Positions 9,687-19,053 of a stretch of DNA of 48,365 nucleotides are shown here, piece after piece. The notes beneath the pieces are model-generated. The model was given only the letters and a program-made list of their open reading frames with translations, did no database searches and was not told where the DNA came from. The stretch comes from Vulcanisaeta sp. (GTDB lineage: Archaea; Thermoproteota; Thermoprotei; Thermoproteales; Thermocladiaceae): positions 1-48,365 of the forward strand of contig JAGDXB010000118.1 of assembly GCA_023256215.1 (NCBI GenBank), written 5' to 3'. The first letter of the stretch is position 1. Each line of letters begins with the position of its first letter. A program made the position numbers and the translations under genes.

Positions 9687-10682
9687 ATGGCATTTTTAAA
9701 TGAAGAGGAGTTGGAGGGCAAGATTAAGGAGTTGAGTAGTGAGATTCTCAAAGTGAGGAATGAAATAGAGGCTAAGGAGAAGGAGAGGGAGGAGCTTCGT
9801 AATGAGTTAGGTAAGGTTAGGGATGAGTTAAGCACCGTCATAAATCAGCTTAATAATAAAAGAATTGAATTAAAGAGTATTAGGGATGAGATTGCCAAGT
9901 TAAGGAAGAATAGAGATGACATTGTTAATACATTGAGGCAGTTCAAGGATAAAAGGCTTGAGCTGCTTAATAAGATTAAGGAATTGATAGATAGGGTAAG
10001 GAAGTATAGGGAATTACTGAAGATGATTAACGATATGATTGGCGGTAAGCCTGTTGATAAGGATAGGTTGAAGGAGTTAATAGACAAGCTTGAGTTTGAG
10101 CATGAAATATCGCCCACGGACCCCGAAAAGGAGTGGGAGTTCTTTAGGATGATACAGCAATTAGAGAGAGAATTAAATGCGGCCGAAGTACTTTCAAGAA
10201 TTAAGGAATACATAAGCCGTGATTCTCAAGAAATTGAGAAGATGCGTAAGGAAAGAATGGAATTAGGCCGGCAAATGAGAGATCTCTATAGTAACGCTCT
10301 CGTTAATATTAAGACCCAGATACAGGAATTGAAGAAGAAGAGAGAGGCTATTGTTAATGAGATAATTCAATTAAAGAATAAGAGGGATTCGCTTAAGGCT
10401 AGGAGGGATGAGTTGAAAAGAGCAATATTGGGTAAGTCAGCTGAGATTAAGGAGTTGAGGGTTCGTTTAAGGGAATTGAATGAGGAATTAAACAAGTATC
10501 AGCTATTGCTAGCTGCTGCACGTAAATCTAAGAATCTAGCCCTGAAGAGACAGGAAGAGGCGAGGATTAAGGAAGAATTGAGGAAGAAGGCCGAAGAGAG
10601 CCTTCAGAAATTGATGAGAGGTGAGAGAGTATCTCTAAATGATTTATTAGGCCTAGAGTCTGATGAAAATAATGAGAAGTAA
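9687..10682 (+). CDS. Archaeal coiled-coil protein (COG1340-like)
   Basis: Nearly continuous K/E/R/L heptads over 331 aa; 3 nt from the downstream DUF373 gene. Confidence 0.7.
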   Translation: MAFLNEEELEGKIKELSSEILKVRNEIEAKEKEREELRNELGKVRDELSTVINQLNNKRIELKSIRDEIAKLRKNRDDIVNTLRQFKDKRLELLNKIKELIDRVRKYRELLKMINDMIGGKPVDKDRLKELIDKLEFEHEISPTDPEKEWEFFRMIQQLERELNAAEVLSRIKEYISRDSQEIEKMRKERMELGRQMRDLYSNALVNIKTQIQELKKKREAIVNEIIQLKNKRDSLKARRDELKRAILGKSAEIKELRVRLRELNEELNKYQLLLAAARKSKNLALKRQEEARIKEELRKKAEESLQKLMRGERVSLNDLLGLESDENNEK

Positions 10683-10685
10683 GCC

Positions 10686-11789
10686 ATGGCAAAGCCTGTC
10701 AGAAGGCTAATAGTGCTCTATGTTGATAGGGATAATGATGTAGGCGAGAGACTTGGTGTACCAACACCAATTATAGGTAGGGGCAATGTATTGAAGATAG
10801 CCACCGAGTACATACTGAGGTACCCAGATGATTCTGATGCTAATGCCATGTTCGGCGCTATACAGCTTTACGATACATTAACATCAACACTTGGAAGCGA
10901 GAATGTGGAGGTGGCCGTTGTGACTGGGACTCGTGCTGAGGACGTCACTGCTGATATGAAGATACTTAATGAGGTGGATAGAGTACTGCAGGTTTTTGAT
11001 GCTGATGGCTTTGTCGTGGTTTCTGACGGCCCTTCTGACGAGGTCGTTGTTCCTCTTATTCAATCGAGAAGACCTGTGGTTTCTGTTAGGAGGATCGTTG
11101 TGAAGCAGACTAGGGGTTTTGAGGAATTCGCTGTATTGGCTAGGTACTACATCGGTAAATTATTTGGCGAACCTAGGTATAGAAGATACGTACTTGGTTT
11201 ACCTGGCGCACTTCTCCTAATCTACGGCGCATTTTACAGTGTATGGCCTTACATACCCATAATTGTTAGGACCATAATAATAGCCAGCATTACAATACTG
11301 CTCGGTGCTGCGTTTATACTTTATGGATTTAACCTTCATGAAACATTACTTAGATTTCTTAGGATGTACGAGATGACATTCTTCATATCGGCATTATCCA
11401 TATTCTTCGATATTATTTATGTACTATCTACATACTACATACTGCATCAATCAATACCACTTTGGGGAACCCTAAATATTTTCGACTTAATCGGCCTTGT
11501 AGTTGCTGCAATACTTACCGTGAATGCCCTTGAGGTTTACATAAAGTATAGGGTTAAACCCTTCGGTAGGGTGGCGGCCGACGTACTATTGACGGCGTTT
11601 TTATTGATCGTGGCTAGTGATCTAACCGAATACATGTTTGGCAAGATCGGTACTTACCCATTACTTTTTAATCTAATGATCTACACCGTGTTAGGATTAA
11701 TAACATTGTTTATATTAGGTATCTTAAGGAATAGATATGGTAAGGTTAAAGGTAGAGGTAAGCCGAGACCTAAAGGCGCTGGCATTTAA
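10686..11789 (+). CDS. DUF373-family membrane protein
   Basis: N-terminal soluble domain LIVLYVDRDNDVGERLGVPTPIIGR...SDANAMFGAIQLYD...FVVVSDGPSDE followed by multiple TM segments. Confidence 0.85.
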   Translation: MAKPVRRLIVLYVDRDNDVGERLGVPTPIIGRGNVLKIATEYILRYPDDSDANAMFGAIQLYDTLTSTLGSENVEVAVVTGTRAEDVTADMKILNEVDRVLQVFDADGFVVVSDGPSDEVVVPLIQSRRPVVSVRRIVVKQTRGFEEFAVLARYYIGKLFGEPRYRRYVLGLPGALLLIYGAFYSVWPYIPIIVRTIIIASITILLGAAFILYGFNLHETLLRFLRMYEMTFFISALSIFFDIIYVLSTYYILHQSIPLWGTLNIFDLIGLVVAAILTVNALEVYIKYRVKPFGRVAADVLLTAFLLIVASDLTEYMFGKIGTYPLLFNLMIYTVLGLITLFILGILRNRYGKVKGRGKPRPKGAGI

Positions 11790-12507
11790 TGAATTATTAG
11801 CTTTGACAGAGTTAGCCAATGGTTCTTTAGACCTCATCGACGACTCTGATGACCTAGTAGTGGACTATAGAGGCGATATTAACGCATTATTAAAAAGGAT
11901 TTGTAGGGCAGCGTTAATAAAGAGCATACGGGTTATTCGGGACATTAATGAGGAAGAGGTAGTAAGGCTTGATAGATCGAGGTACAGATCCTTGAAGAGG
12001 GGTAGGGAAAGTGGTTCTGTAAGTATTGATCTACGTATTGCAAGGCTCCTCGTAAACCTAGCAAGGACAGAGGAGAATTCTGTATTTCTGGACCCCTTCG
12101 TTGGTACTGGCATTATTGCAAATGAGGCGGCTATGATTGGTGCTCGAGTAATTGGTGTTGACATCAATTATAATGCTTTACGCATTGCACGAAGTGTGTA
12201 TACAGACGTGGTTAATGCCGATGTGCGGCTTATCTCAATTAGAGATAATGCCGTTGACTCGATAGCGACGGATCCACCCTACAATAGGTTATCGATTAGT
12301 GACGCAGATCTTGATGCGTTATATAGGGTCTTTGCCTATGAGGCATTTAGGGTTTTAAGGCATGGTGGTTACATAGCCTTCTCGCATCCAACGTATGTTA
12401 ATGCTCTTGATTGGTTCCTCAATCTAGGCTTTGAATTGGTGGGTAATGGATTACAGTACGTTCATGGTGGGCTAACAAGGTTGATATACGTATTTAGAAA
12501 ACCTTAA
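11737..12507 (+). CDS. Trm11/Trm-G10-like SAM-dependent RNA methyltransferase
   Basis: FLDPFVGTGIIANEAAMIGARVIGVDINYNAL... SIATDPPYNRLS (motif IV DPPY). Overlaps the upstream gene by 53 nt. Confidence 0.75.
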   Translation: MVRLKVEVSRDLKALAFNELLALTELANGSLDLIDDSDDLVVDYRGDINALLKRICRAALIKSIRVIRDINEEEVVRLDRSRYRSLKRGRESGSVSIDLRIARLLVNLARTEENSVFLDPFVGTGIIANEAAMIGARVIGVDINYNALRIARSVYTDVVNADVRLISIRDNAVDSIATDPPYNRLSISDADLDALYRVFAYEAFRVLRHGGYIAFSHPTYVNALDWFLNLGFELVGNGLQYVHGGLTRLIYVFRKP

Positions 12508-13157
12508 TCAATGCCAAGCAATCTCCTTAAGTTCTTAGCCGATGCCACAGGGTCTCTGCTTTGCGTTATTGCCCTTCCAACAACCACAATATCAATATTA
12601 GTACCCTTAATTTTAGGCGCAACCTCTTCATTTATACCACCGGCTATCGTAACGCCAATTCCATACATACTCTTTATCCTCACGGCCTCGTTTATTAAAT
12701 CCTCGATAGTTAAACCCCTGCTTTTTTGTACGTCAATCCCTAGATGGAGACCAACATAATCAGGTCTCACCCCCATATCAAGAAGCTCCCTAGTTCTATT
12801 AATGGGGTCCTTAACACCTATCATGTCAACTATTGGTTTACCACCAAGCCTCTTCGCTTCATTTACGAAATCCCTTATAGTCTCATTAGCTGCAGCACCG
12901 AGAACGCTGACCATGTTGGCGCCAGCCTCAATCGCAAGCCTAGCCTCAAGTGCCCCAACATCCATTGTCTTTAGATCGGCCATAATCTCAACATTAGGAC
13001 ACGCGATCCTTAAGGCACTAACTACGAAGATGCCGGCCGCCTTTATCAACGGTGTACCTGCCTCAACAACATCGACAGCCTTAGCGCTGCATAATTTTCG
13101 TGCAAGATCAACAGCCAAACTAGGCTCTACTAAGTCAAGCGCCACCTGCAATTTCAA
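12504..13157 (-). CDS. 3-hexulose-6-phosphate synthase / OMP-decarboxylase superfamily
   Basis: LQVALDLVEPSLAVDLA...DVVEAGTPLIKAAGI...IMADLKTMDVGALEARLAIEAGANMVSVLGAA...VTIAGGINEEVAPKI...IVVVGRAITQSRDP. Confidence 0.85.
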   Translation of the reverse strand: MKLQVALDLVEPSLAVDLARKLCSAKAVDVVEAGTPLIKAAGIFVVSALRIACPNVEIMADLKTMDVGALEARLAIEAGANMVSVLGAAANETIRDFVNEAKRLGGKPIVDMIGVKDPINRTRELLDMGVRPDYVGLHLGIDVQKSRGLTIEDLINEAVRIKSMYGIGVTIAGGINEEVAPKIKGTNIDIVVVGRAITQSRDPVASAKNLRRLLGID

Positions 13158-13163
13158 TGCGGC

Positions 13164-13610
13164 TCACCAACTCTTAAATATGATCTTTACAGGAATCCCG
13201 AGCTTTAATTCAACCAGCAATGGTACCTCAGCCTTATCACCAAGCTTATTAGCAATGACCTCAAGTACATCTTTAACCCTCATCAATGCTGTTAGCCTAT
13301 CAGCCATAGCCTTTCTGCTCTCGTCGAGGGTCTCATACTCATCGATGGGTCTTGGGTCAAAGATTATCTTTAGTCCCGTAAGTTCTATGGCCGTGGATAG
13401 GGGCAATTGCTGGCCTTTACCGACTATCTCCTCTATCATCTGCATTAATGCCATGTACTTATTTGCCTTATCCTGAACATCCTTCAACATGCCCTCTATA
13501 TCCTTAATTCTCTTCTCAAGATCGTTTATTTGGGCATTTACATAATTGAGTAGGTCCTTAACCCCCTTAAAAGTCATTAATTCCAGATCCGGTGCAGTTG
13601 ACATACTCAT
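13164..13610 (-). CDS. Hypothetical protein with N-terminal coiled coil
   Basis: Intact 148 aa ORF directly upstream of the HPS gene on the same strand; no family recognised. Confidence 0.6.
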   Translation of the reverse strand: MSMSTAPDLELMTFKGVKDLLNYVNAQINDLEKRIKDIEGMLKDVQDKANKYMALMQMIEEIVGKGQQLPLSTAIELTGLKIIFDPRPIDEYETLDESRKAMADRLTALMRVKDVLEVIANKLGDKAEVPLLVELKLGIPVKIIFKSW

Positions 13611-13667
13611 TGTTATTTCTCGTAATGCTTTAAAAAAATATCGCTTATGAAAAATTGAGATAAACGA

Positions 13668-15041
13668 CTACAACAACCACCAAGGCCTTGCTACCAGGTA
13701 ATCCCCAACTACGCCCCTTTCCTCAAGACTGAGTTTTCCTAAATCATCAGGTGAATGAATCTCTACGTACTTAGTATTGTTAAGAACAGTTTTAAGATCC
13801 TTAATCGACACCGTCGATAATAAATGCTTAATAGCCTCAACGGCATTTGTGAACTTCCTGGGTTTAATTACATACCAGCGAGACCCCTTAATAAATGGAC
13901 CCACAGAATTATGATCACTAACGTACTTCTTTACGAACTCCTCAGCGGCATCTGTATCAACGGGCGGACCCTTATGAAGCTTATATGAAGGAAGCTCCAG
14001 TGTCTCGAAGGTTAGCATCAAGACTATCACTGTCTTATCATCACTCCATGCCGCTGTACGCATAACATTAAAATCGAGCTTCCTGAGATTCTTAGTTAAG
14101 AATACCATTAACTTCTTGATCTCGCCCCAAACTATGTCTGGTGATACATTCGCCGGGTACGGAATCTCCAGCACCACTGTTGGTAGTACTATTCGTGGAC
14201 TCGTCACTTGTCTATGAGTTCTTGTAAAGAAGTCAATCCTCGGATTCCTGAGGAATTCCCTCGATGCGGCTATCGCCGTGGCTAAGACATCCCTAGTAAT
14301 GGATGCGGCAGCGTTACGATTAGGGTCAACAGGGTCTATTATTATAACTGGCGCCCTAAACTTCTTCAGCGCGTTTTTCTCGTTATACGTGTTAGTCATG
14401 TCTATAAATACGTGCCTTGCAGACCAATTGCTCATGGCCTTTATTGCATCTAAAAAGGACCCATAATGTAGTATTAAGAGCTCACTAACATAACCACTAA
14501 ATCCCTGAACCTTAATCTCGGCTCCATAAATACCTACCGACTTAAAGAACGCCTTCAACAACCTAACCTCCGTATTCCTTTGCCCAAGTTTTGACTTAAC
14601 AAATTCTGTATGAAGGGGTGTTCTATCGGCCGCCGTGAATGGTTTTTCACCAGGGCTTATACGTATGCAAGGAACCACATCCACCTCAAAATCATCAATG
14701 TGTAACTGTATGTATGGATGCTGAGCATACTTAATGCTCCATTTAAGGTTATTTTTCATAGCTATGTCTATTAAATCATTAATTATTTCACCACCCCTAA
14801 TCCTATCAAGGTAGTTCCTAGTTAATACTATGAAAATATCAATATCCCTATCCCCAGGCAACCACGTACGTTTAGCTATAGAACCCTGAACAGTTACCTC
14901 GAAATCTCTATAACCATGCCTTAACAACCCATCATTAAAAATATTGATCACAGTATTCGCCACACTCATTACCTTGCTTTCCTCCTCAAAGCTCGGCGTA
15001 ACTAACTTCAAAGCCTCCGTAATTACCTCATTAATATTCAC
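13668..15041 (-). CDS. cca: Archaeal (class I) CCA-adding tRNA nucleotidyltransferase
   Basis: VTVQGSIAKRTWLPGDRDIDIFIVL (GS...DxD), FEVDVVPCIRI, VQGFSGYVSELLILHYGSF. Confidence 0.93.
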   Translation of the reverse strand: MNINEVITEALKLVTPSFEEESKVMSVANTVINIFNDGLLRHGYRDFEVTVQGSIAKRTWLPGDRDIDIFIVLTRNYLDRIRGGEIINDLIDIAMKNNLKWSIKYAQHPYIQLHIDDFEVDVVPCIRISPGEKPFTAADRTPLHTEFVKSKLGQRNTEVRLLKAFFKSVGIYGAEIKVQGFSGYVSELLILHYGSFLDAIKAMSNWSARHVFIDMTNTYNEKNALKKFRAPVIIIDPVDPNRNAAASITRDVLATAIAASREFLRNPRIDFFTRTHRQVTSPRIVLPTVVLEIPYPANVSPDIVWGEIKKLMVFLTKNLRKLDFNVMRTAAWSDDKTVIVLMLTFETLELPSYKLHKGPPVDTDAAEEFVKKYVSDHNSVGPFIKGSRWYVIKPRKFTNAVEAIKHLLSTVSIKDLKTVLNNTKYVEIHSPDDLGKLSLEERGVVGDYLVARPWWLL

Positions 15042-15080
15042 GGAATATAATTTAAATGAACTTACTATAAAACTACTTCG

Positions 15081-16481
15081 CTACTTAATGATGAGGCCAT
15101 CAAGCCTTTCTTTAACCCTTAACAATAGTTTCCTGATCTCCTCTATGAAGTTCTCATCAGTGACAAGACCCCGTAATTCATCTATCATATCATCAATACT
15201 CATGTCTAGTGGATTCAATCCAAGACCTGCTAAATAGGCCAGTATTTCCAACGCCTCATCCTCACCCAAACCCTCCTCCTTAACGACGTCCATCATTACC
15301 TTACCAACAATGTACAACTTAAGCGTATTAACATCAGTATTGAGAACCTTAGCCAACTCCTCATAATTACCCCTACGAAACTCCCCAATAAACGCGTCAA
15401 AATCACCATACCTATCTCTGATAACATTGTCGAAATACCTACTCACGGCCTTAACATACTTAGAGTATATTCTCAACGCGTCATTAATCTCATTAATACC
15501 ATCCAATGCACCCCTATATGCGATCACAGCACCCTCGGTGGTCAACTCATCAATTAAGCCCTCATTAATAAGATCAAGGAATTTATCGCCGGCCTCCTCG
15601 TAGACCTTCCAATCACCCTCCTCTATAGCCTTACATAGGTAGTAAAACGCACCACAAAGATCACCCTTAATCTTCACAGCCTCCCAATACCCTTCCCCTA
15701 ACCCCCCGACATTACTAGGCACACTTCTACATGCATCATAATACTGCAAAGCCCTCGCCACATCACCGTGAGTAAAGTAGTAATTCGCAAGAACCTCTGA
15801 TGAGTCCATCATGCTCAGGACCTCATTAGCCTTAGCCTCATTAATGCCAACAGCCTCCCTAAAACTTATCACTGACGATGCGTACAGTCTTGAGGCCTCC
15901 TCAATCATGCTTTTCTCATCATCATGTTTACCCTCTTCATGAAGCCTCGAAGCCTTCACCCTAAGATCCTCAGCCCTAGCTATCTTAGACATAGCCTCCA
16001 TAAAACGCGCCCTACCTACATTGCCAAGGCCTTCATAAATCGCAGCAGCCGCACTAAGTCTTGTGATTGCATTATCATAAGCAGCCACAGAGTATAATGC
16101 AATACCTAGTGACTCATTTATCCTAGCACCTAATTCGCCCTTAATGTTAATACCCACCTTCTCGTCAACGACATACACACCAGGTTCTAAATCCATATCC
16201 ATGAACAATTGAACCAAGGCAGGTACCTCGTCCAACCCTATGAAATTAAGCACCTTAGCGACCCCATCCTTAATACTGATCTCATCTAATTCCCTAATGA
16301 AGGAATAATCATCCATATCTAGCGAACAATAACTCTCATTGCACTTCGCAAAATCCCTAAAGGCACTATTGAGAACTAAGTCTTTGGGCACTGAACCCTT
16401 TAATAGATGAATTATCATCGATGCCACCGAATTTGTGATGCATTCACGATCCCAATGGCATAAATCCACGACATTAATCAT
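15081..16481 (-). CDS. Hypothetical TPR-like helical-repeat protein
   Basis: Repeated helix pairs (AYDNAITRLSAAAAIYEGLGNVGRARFMEAMSKIARAEDL; ALQYYDACRS); no catalytic motif seen. Confidence 0.6.
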   Translation of the reverse strand: MINVVDLCHWDRECITNSVASMIIHLLKGSVPKDLVLNSAFRDFAKCNESYCSLDMDDYSFIRELDEISIKDGVAKVLNFIGLDEVPALVQLFMDMDLEPGVYVVDEKVGINIKGELGARINESLGIALYSVAAYDNAITRLSAAAAIYEGLGNVGRARFMEAMSKIARAEDLRVKASRLHEEGKHDDEKSMIEEASRLYASSVISFREAVGINEAKANEVLSMMDSSEVLANYYFTHGDVARALQYYDACRSVPSNVGGLGEGYWEAVKIKGDLCGAFYYLCKAIEEGDWKVYEEAGDKFLDLINEGLIDELTTEGAVIAYRGALDGINEINDALRIYSKYVKAVSRYFDNVIRDRYGDFDAFIGEFRRGNYEELAKVLNTDVNTLKLYIVGKVMMDVVKEEGLGEDEALEILAYLAGLGLNPLDMSIDDMIDELRGLVTDENFIEEIRKLLLRVKERLDGLIIK

Positions 16482-16556
16482 AGTCCCAATTAATGCGTAT
16501 TCCTGTTATTTATTAATTATTAACCATGATACCCACTGACTCTAATTAATGCTAAT

Positions 16557-16582
16557 TTCGATATAATTAATCATTAATCGAA
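16557..16582. repeat. Inverted repeat ttcgat...atcgaa with internal attaat motifs, possible regulatory site
   Basis: ttcgatataattaatcattaatcgaa in a 220-bp AT-rich divergent intergenic region; AT-richness makes chance likely. Confidence 0.2.
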
Positions 16583-16701
16583 GGAAAGCCGAGTAATTAT
16601 GGTATATTTATTAAATAATTATTCTATCATTGGTAATTTTATGAAATCGTTTAAAGCCACGATGCATTAAATTAATAATACCCAGAAAGTGAAATAATTT
16701 A

Positions 16702-17823
16702 ATGAAAAGCTATGACGCAATAATCCTAGCAGGCGGGCTGGCAACTAGGCTTAGACCCCTTAGTTATTCGCGTCCAAAGCCATTATTACCAATTCTTGAT
16801 AGGGAGATCATTGATTGGATCATGGAATCCATAACGAAGCTACCCCTCAATAGGATCTTCATATCAATAAGGTACATGGGCGATTTAATCAAGGCTCATA
16901 TGGAGAATGTATGGGCTAATTTTAAGGATAAGTTAGTATTTGTAACGGAAAGTAAGCCATTAGGTGATGCAGGACCTATTTCATTGATTAATAATATGTA
17001 TGATTTAACAGACACATTTTTGGTGGTTTACGGTGACATCTTCAGTAATATAGATTCTAAGGCGCTCATTGATTTTCATGAGAGGACTGGGGGCACGGCA
17101 ACAATCACATTAACGAGAGTGGAGGACGTATCTAGGTATGGTGTTGCCCAACTCGACGAAAATGGTAGAATAATAAATTTCATAGAAAAGCCTAAGCAAT
17201 ACGTAGGCTCTAATCTAATTAATGCCGGTTTCTACGTATTCACAAAGGACGTTATTAAGCTAATACCGAAAAATCCAGAGAACCAGGTTAAATTGGCTAT
17301 AGACGTTATACCGAAGTTACTAAGGGTTGGTGAGGTTTATGGCTATATACATAATGGTCTGTGGTTCGATATTGGGACACCTGATGATTACTTAAGGGCT
17401 AATTTCAAGGTATTAACGGATCAGTGTCGTGGTGAGATGAGCAACAATTGTATAAATGTTGATTTACCATCGTCAATAACAATACAACCGCCAGTTTACC
17501 TAGGGTCTGGCGTCACTATTGGTAGCAATACCGAAATAGGCCCCAATGTGATAATACATAGAAATACAAAGATTGGGAATACCGTTAAGTTAGTCAATTC
17601 GCTGATCTTTGAGGGATCATCATTGTGTGATGGCACATACGTGTCTGGTAGTATAATTGGAAGTAATGTATATGTTGGTAAATGGGCTAGGATTGAGGAT
17701 GGTACTGTTATTGGCGATGGTGTTTACGTAAAGGACTCCGTCTATATTGCTAAGAATACTAAGATTGGCCCCTACAGGGAGATAATGGAATCGATATATA
17801 AAGAGGGTGAGGTCATACCCTAA
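16702..17823 (+). CDS. NDP-sugar pyrophosphorylase with left-handed beta-helix (GlmU / mannose-1-P guanylyltransferase-like)
   Basis: ILAGGLATRLRPLSYSRPKPLLPI, VVYGDIFSN, hexapeptide repeats in the C-terminal half. Confidence 0.88.
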   Translation: MKSYDAIILAGGLATRLRPLSYSRPKPLLPILDREIIDWIMESITKLPLNRIFISIRYMGDLIKAHMENVWANFKDKLVFVTESKPLGDAGPISLINNMYDLTDTFLVVYGDIFSNIDSKALIDFHERTGGTATITLTRVEDVSRYGVAQLDENGRIINFIEKPKQYVGSNLINAGFYVFTKDVIKLIPKNPENQVKLAIDVIPKLLRVGEVYGYIHNGLWFDIGTPDDYLRANFKVLTDQCRGEMSNNCINVDLPSSITIQPPVYLGSGVTIGSNTEIGPNVIIHRNTKIGNTVKLVNSLIFEGSSLCDGTYVSGSIIGSNVYVGKWARIEDGTVIGDGVYVKDSVYIAKNTKIGPYREIMESIYKEGEVIP

Positions 17824-17860
17824 TTAAAATTTAAATACCCACATTAAGCATAAGCCCTGA

Positions 17861-18337
17861 ATGTCGCAGGAAATTAAGCAGATAGTAAGGATTGGAGACA
17901 CCGACCTGGACGGATTTAAGCCCGTAGCATATGCATTAACTAAGATTAGGGGTATTGGTATCTCCACGGCATATGCAATATGCAGGTACCTAGGTATAAA
18001 CCCATCAATTAGGCTGGGGCAATTAGATGATGAGACTGTTAGAAAACTCGATTGGGCTGTCAGGAACCTGTATCAATTCGCACCTTGGTGGTTTGTGAAT
18101 AGGCCGAAGGATCCAGAAACTGGACGAAACATGCATCTACTTGGTGCCGATTTAGTACTTGCGGCTAAGAAGGATGTTGATTTAATGAAGAAGTTAAGGA
18201 GTTGGAAGGGTATTAGACATAATCTAGGGCTTAAGGTTAGGGGCCAGAGAACTAGGACTACGGGTAGGCTGGGTCTAACGGTAGGTGTAACTAAGGGCAA
18301 GACAGCTGGAGGAGCTGGCGGTGGTGGCAGTAAATAA
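17861..18337 (+). CDS. rps13: 30S ribosomal protein S13
   Basis: IVRIGDTDLDGFKPVAYALTKIRGIGISTAYAICRYLGI... KSWKGIRHNLGLKVRGQRTRTTGR-type signature (SWKGIRHNLGLKVRGQRTRTTGR). Confidence 0.97.
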   Translation: MSQEIKQIVRIGDTDLDGFKPVAYALTKIRGIGISTAYAICRYLGINPSIRLGQLDDETVRKLDWAVRNLYQFAPWWFVNRPKDPETGRNMHLLGADLVLAAKKDVDLMKKLRSWKGIRHNLGLKVRGQRTRTTGRLGLTVGVTKGKTAGGAGGGGSK

Positions 18338-18530
18338 TAATCAAAGATTTTTATATTATTTAGACTAATGTTTTACCTTATTAATAGCGATATAGTTTTA
18401 CGGCTTGTATTTATTTGAATATAGAACTTTTCATTTAAGATGATCCTTATTTCTTTGTATATTGTACTTCTACTGCGCATATTCTACACTTGAAGAGAAA
18501 GAAATTTAAAAGGATAGATGATGATTAAAC

Positions 18531-19034
18531 ATGATTGATATGAGCATTGCAAAACCATTGGTTAAGCTTGAATTTAGGGAATTGAAAACAGGAGATGAAA
18601 GAGTGGTTATTGATTTATATAACTCATTAAGTAACGAAAGCATTTATTACAGGTTTAGGGGCTTTTTTAAGGATTTCGATAGGTACGTAAAATCCGTATT
18701 TTCCGATCCACGAAATATAGTCTATGGGGCCTTCATCGGTAAGGAGTTAGTCGGTGTTTTAGAGGCTGTTTATCTAAGTGATGGGTGCTATGAAATGGCT
18801 ATCGTGGTTAAGGATAATTATCAAGGTAGGGGCATTGGAACAAGGCTCGTTGCATATGCAATTAACGACTTAAAGAAGAGAGGTGCAAAGACGTTAATAG
18901 CACACACCACACCAGATAATTATAGGATACTAGCTATATCGAGAAAATTCAAGGGAATCATAAAGTGCATGTATGATGAGTGCACATCAATATTTAACTT
19001 ACAGGCGATAAGTGTCGATCAATTTTTAAACTAA
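18531..19034 (+). CDS. GNAT-family N-acetyltransferase
   Basis: LEFRELKTGDERVVIDLYNSLS...EMAIVVKDNYQGRGIGTRLVAYAI (acetyl-CoA motif QGRGIG). Alternative ATG at 18540. Confidence 0.88.
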   Translation: MIDMSIAKPLVKLEFRELKTGDERVVIDLYNSLSNESIYYRFRGFFKDFDRYVKSVFSDPRNIVYGAFIGKELVGVLEAVYLSDGCYEMAIVVKDNYQGRGIGTRLVAYAINDLKKRGAKTLIAHTTPDNYRILAISRKFKGIIKCMYDECTSIFNLQAISVDQFLN

Positions 19035-19053
19035 CCCAGAATCTGAGTAAATT

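Noticed and set aside
9845-10213. 122-aa minus-strand ORF
   Set aside because: Antisense to the coiled-coil gene; Ser/Leu-rich mirror of Lys/Glu heptads.
12802-13476. 224-aa plus-strand ORF
   Set aside because: Antisense to the HPS gene and the coiled-coil gene; Ser/Ala/Thr-rich shadow translation with no motif.
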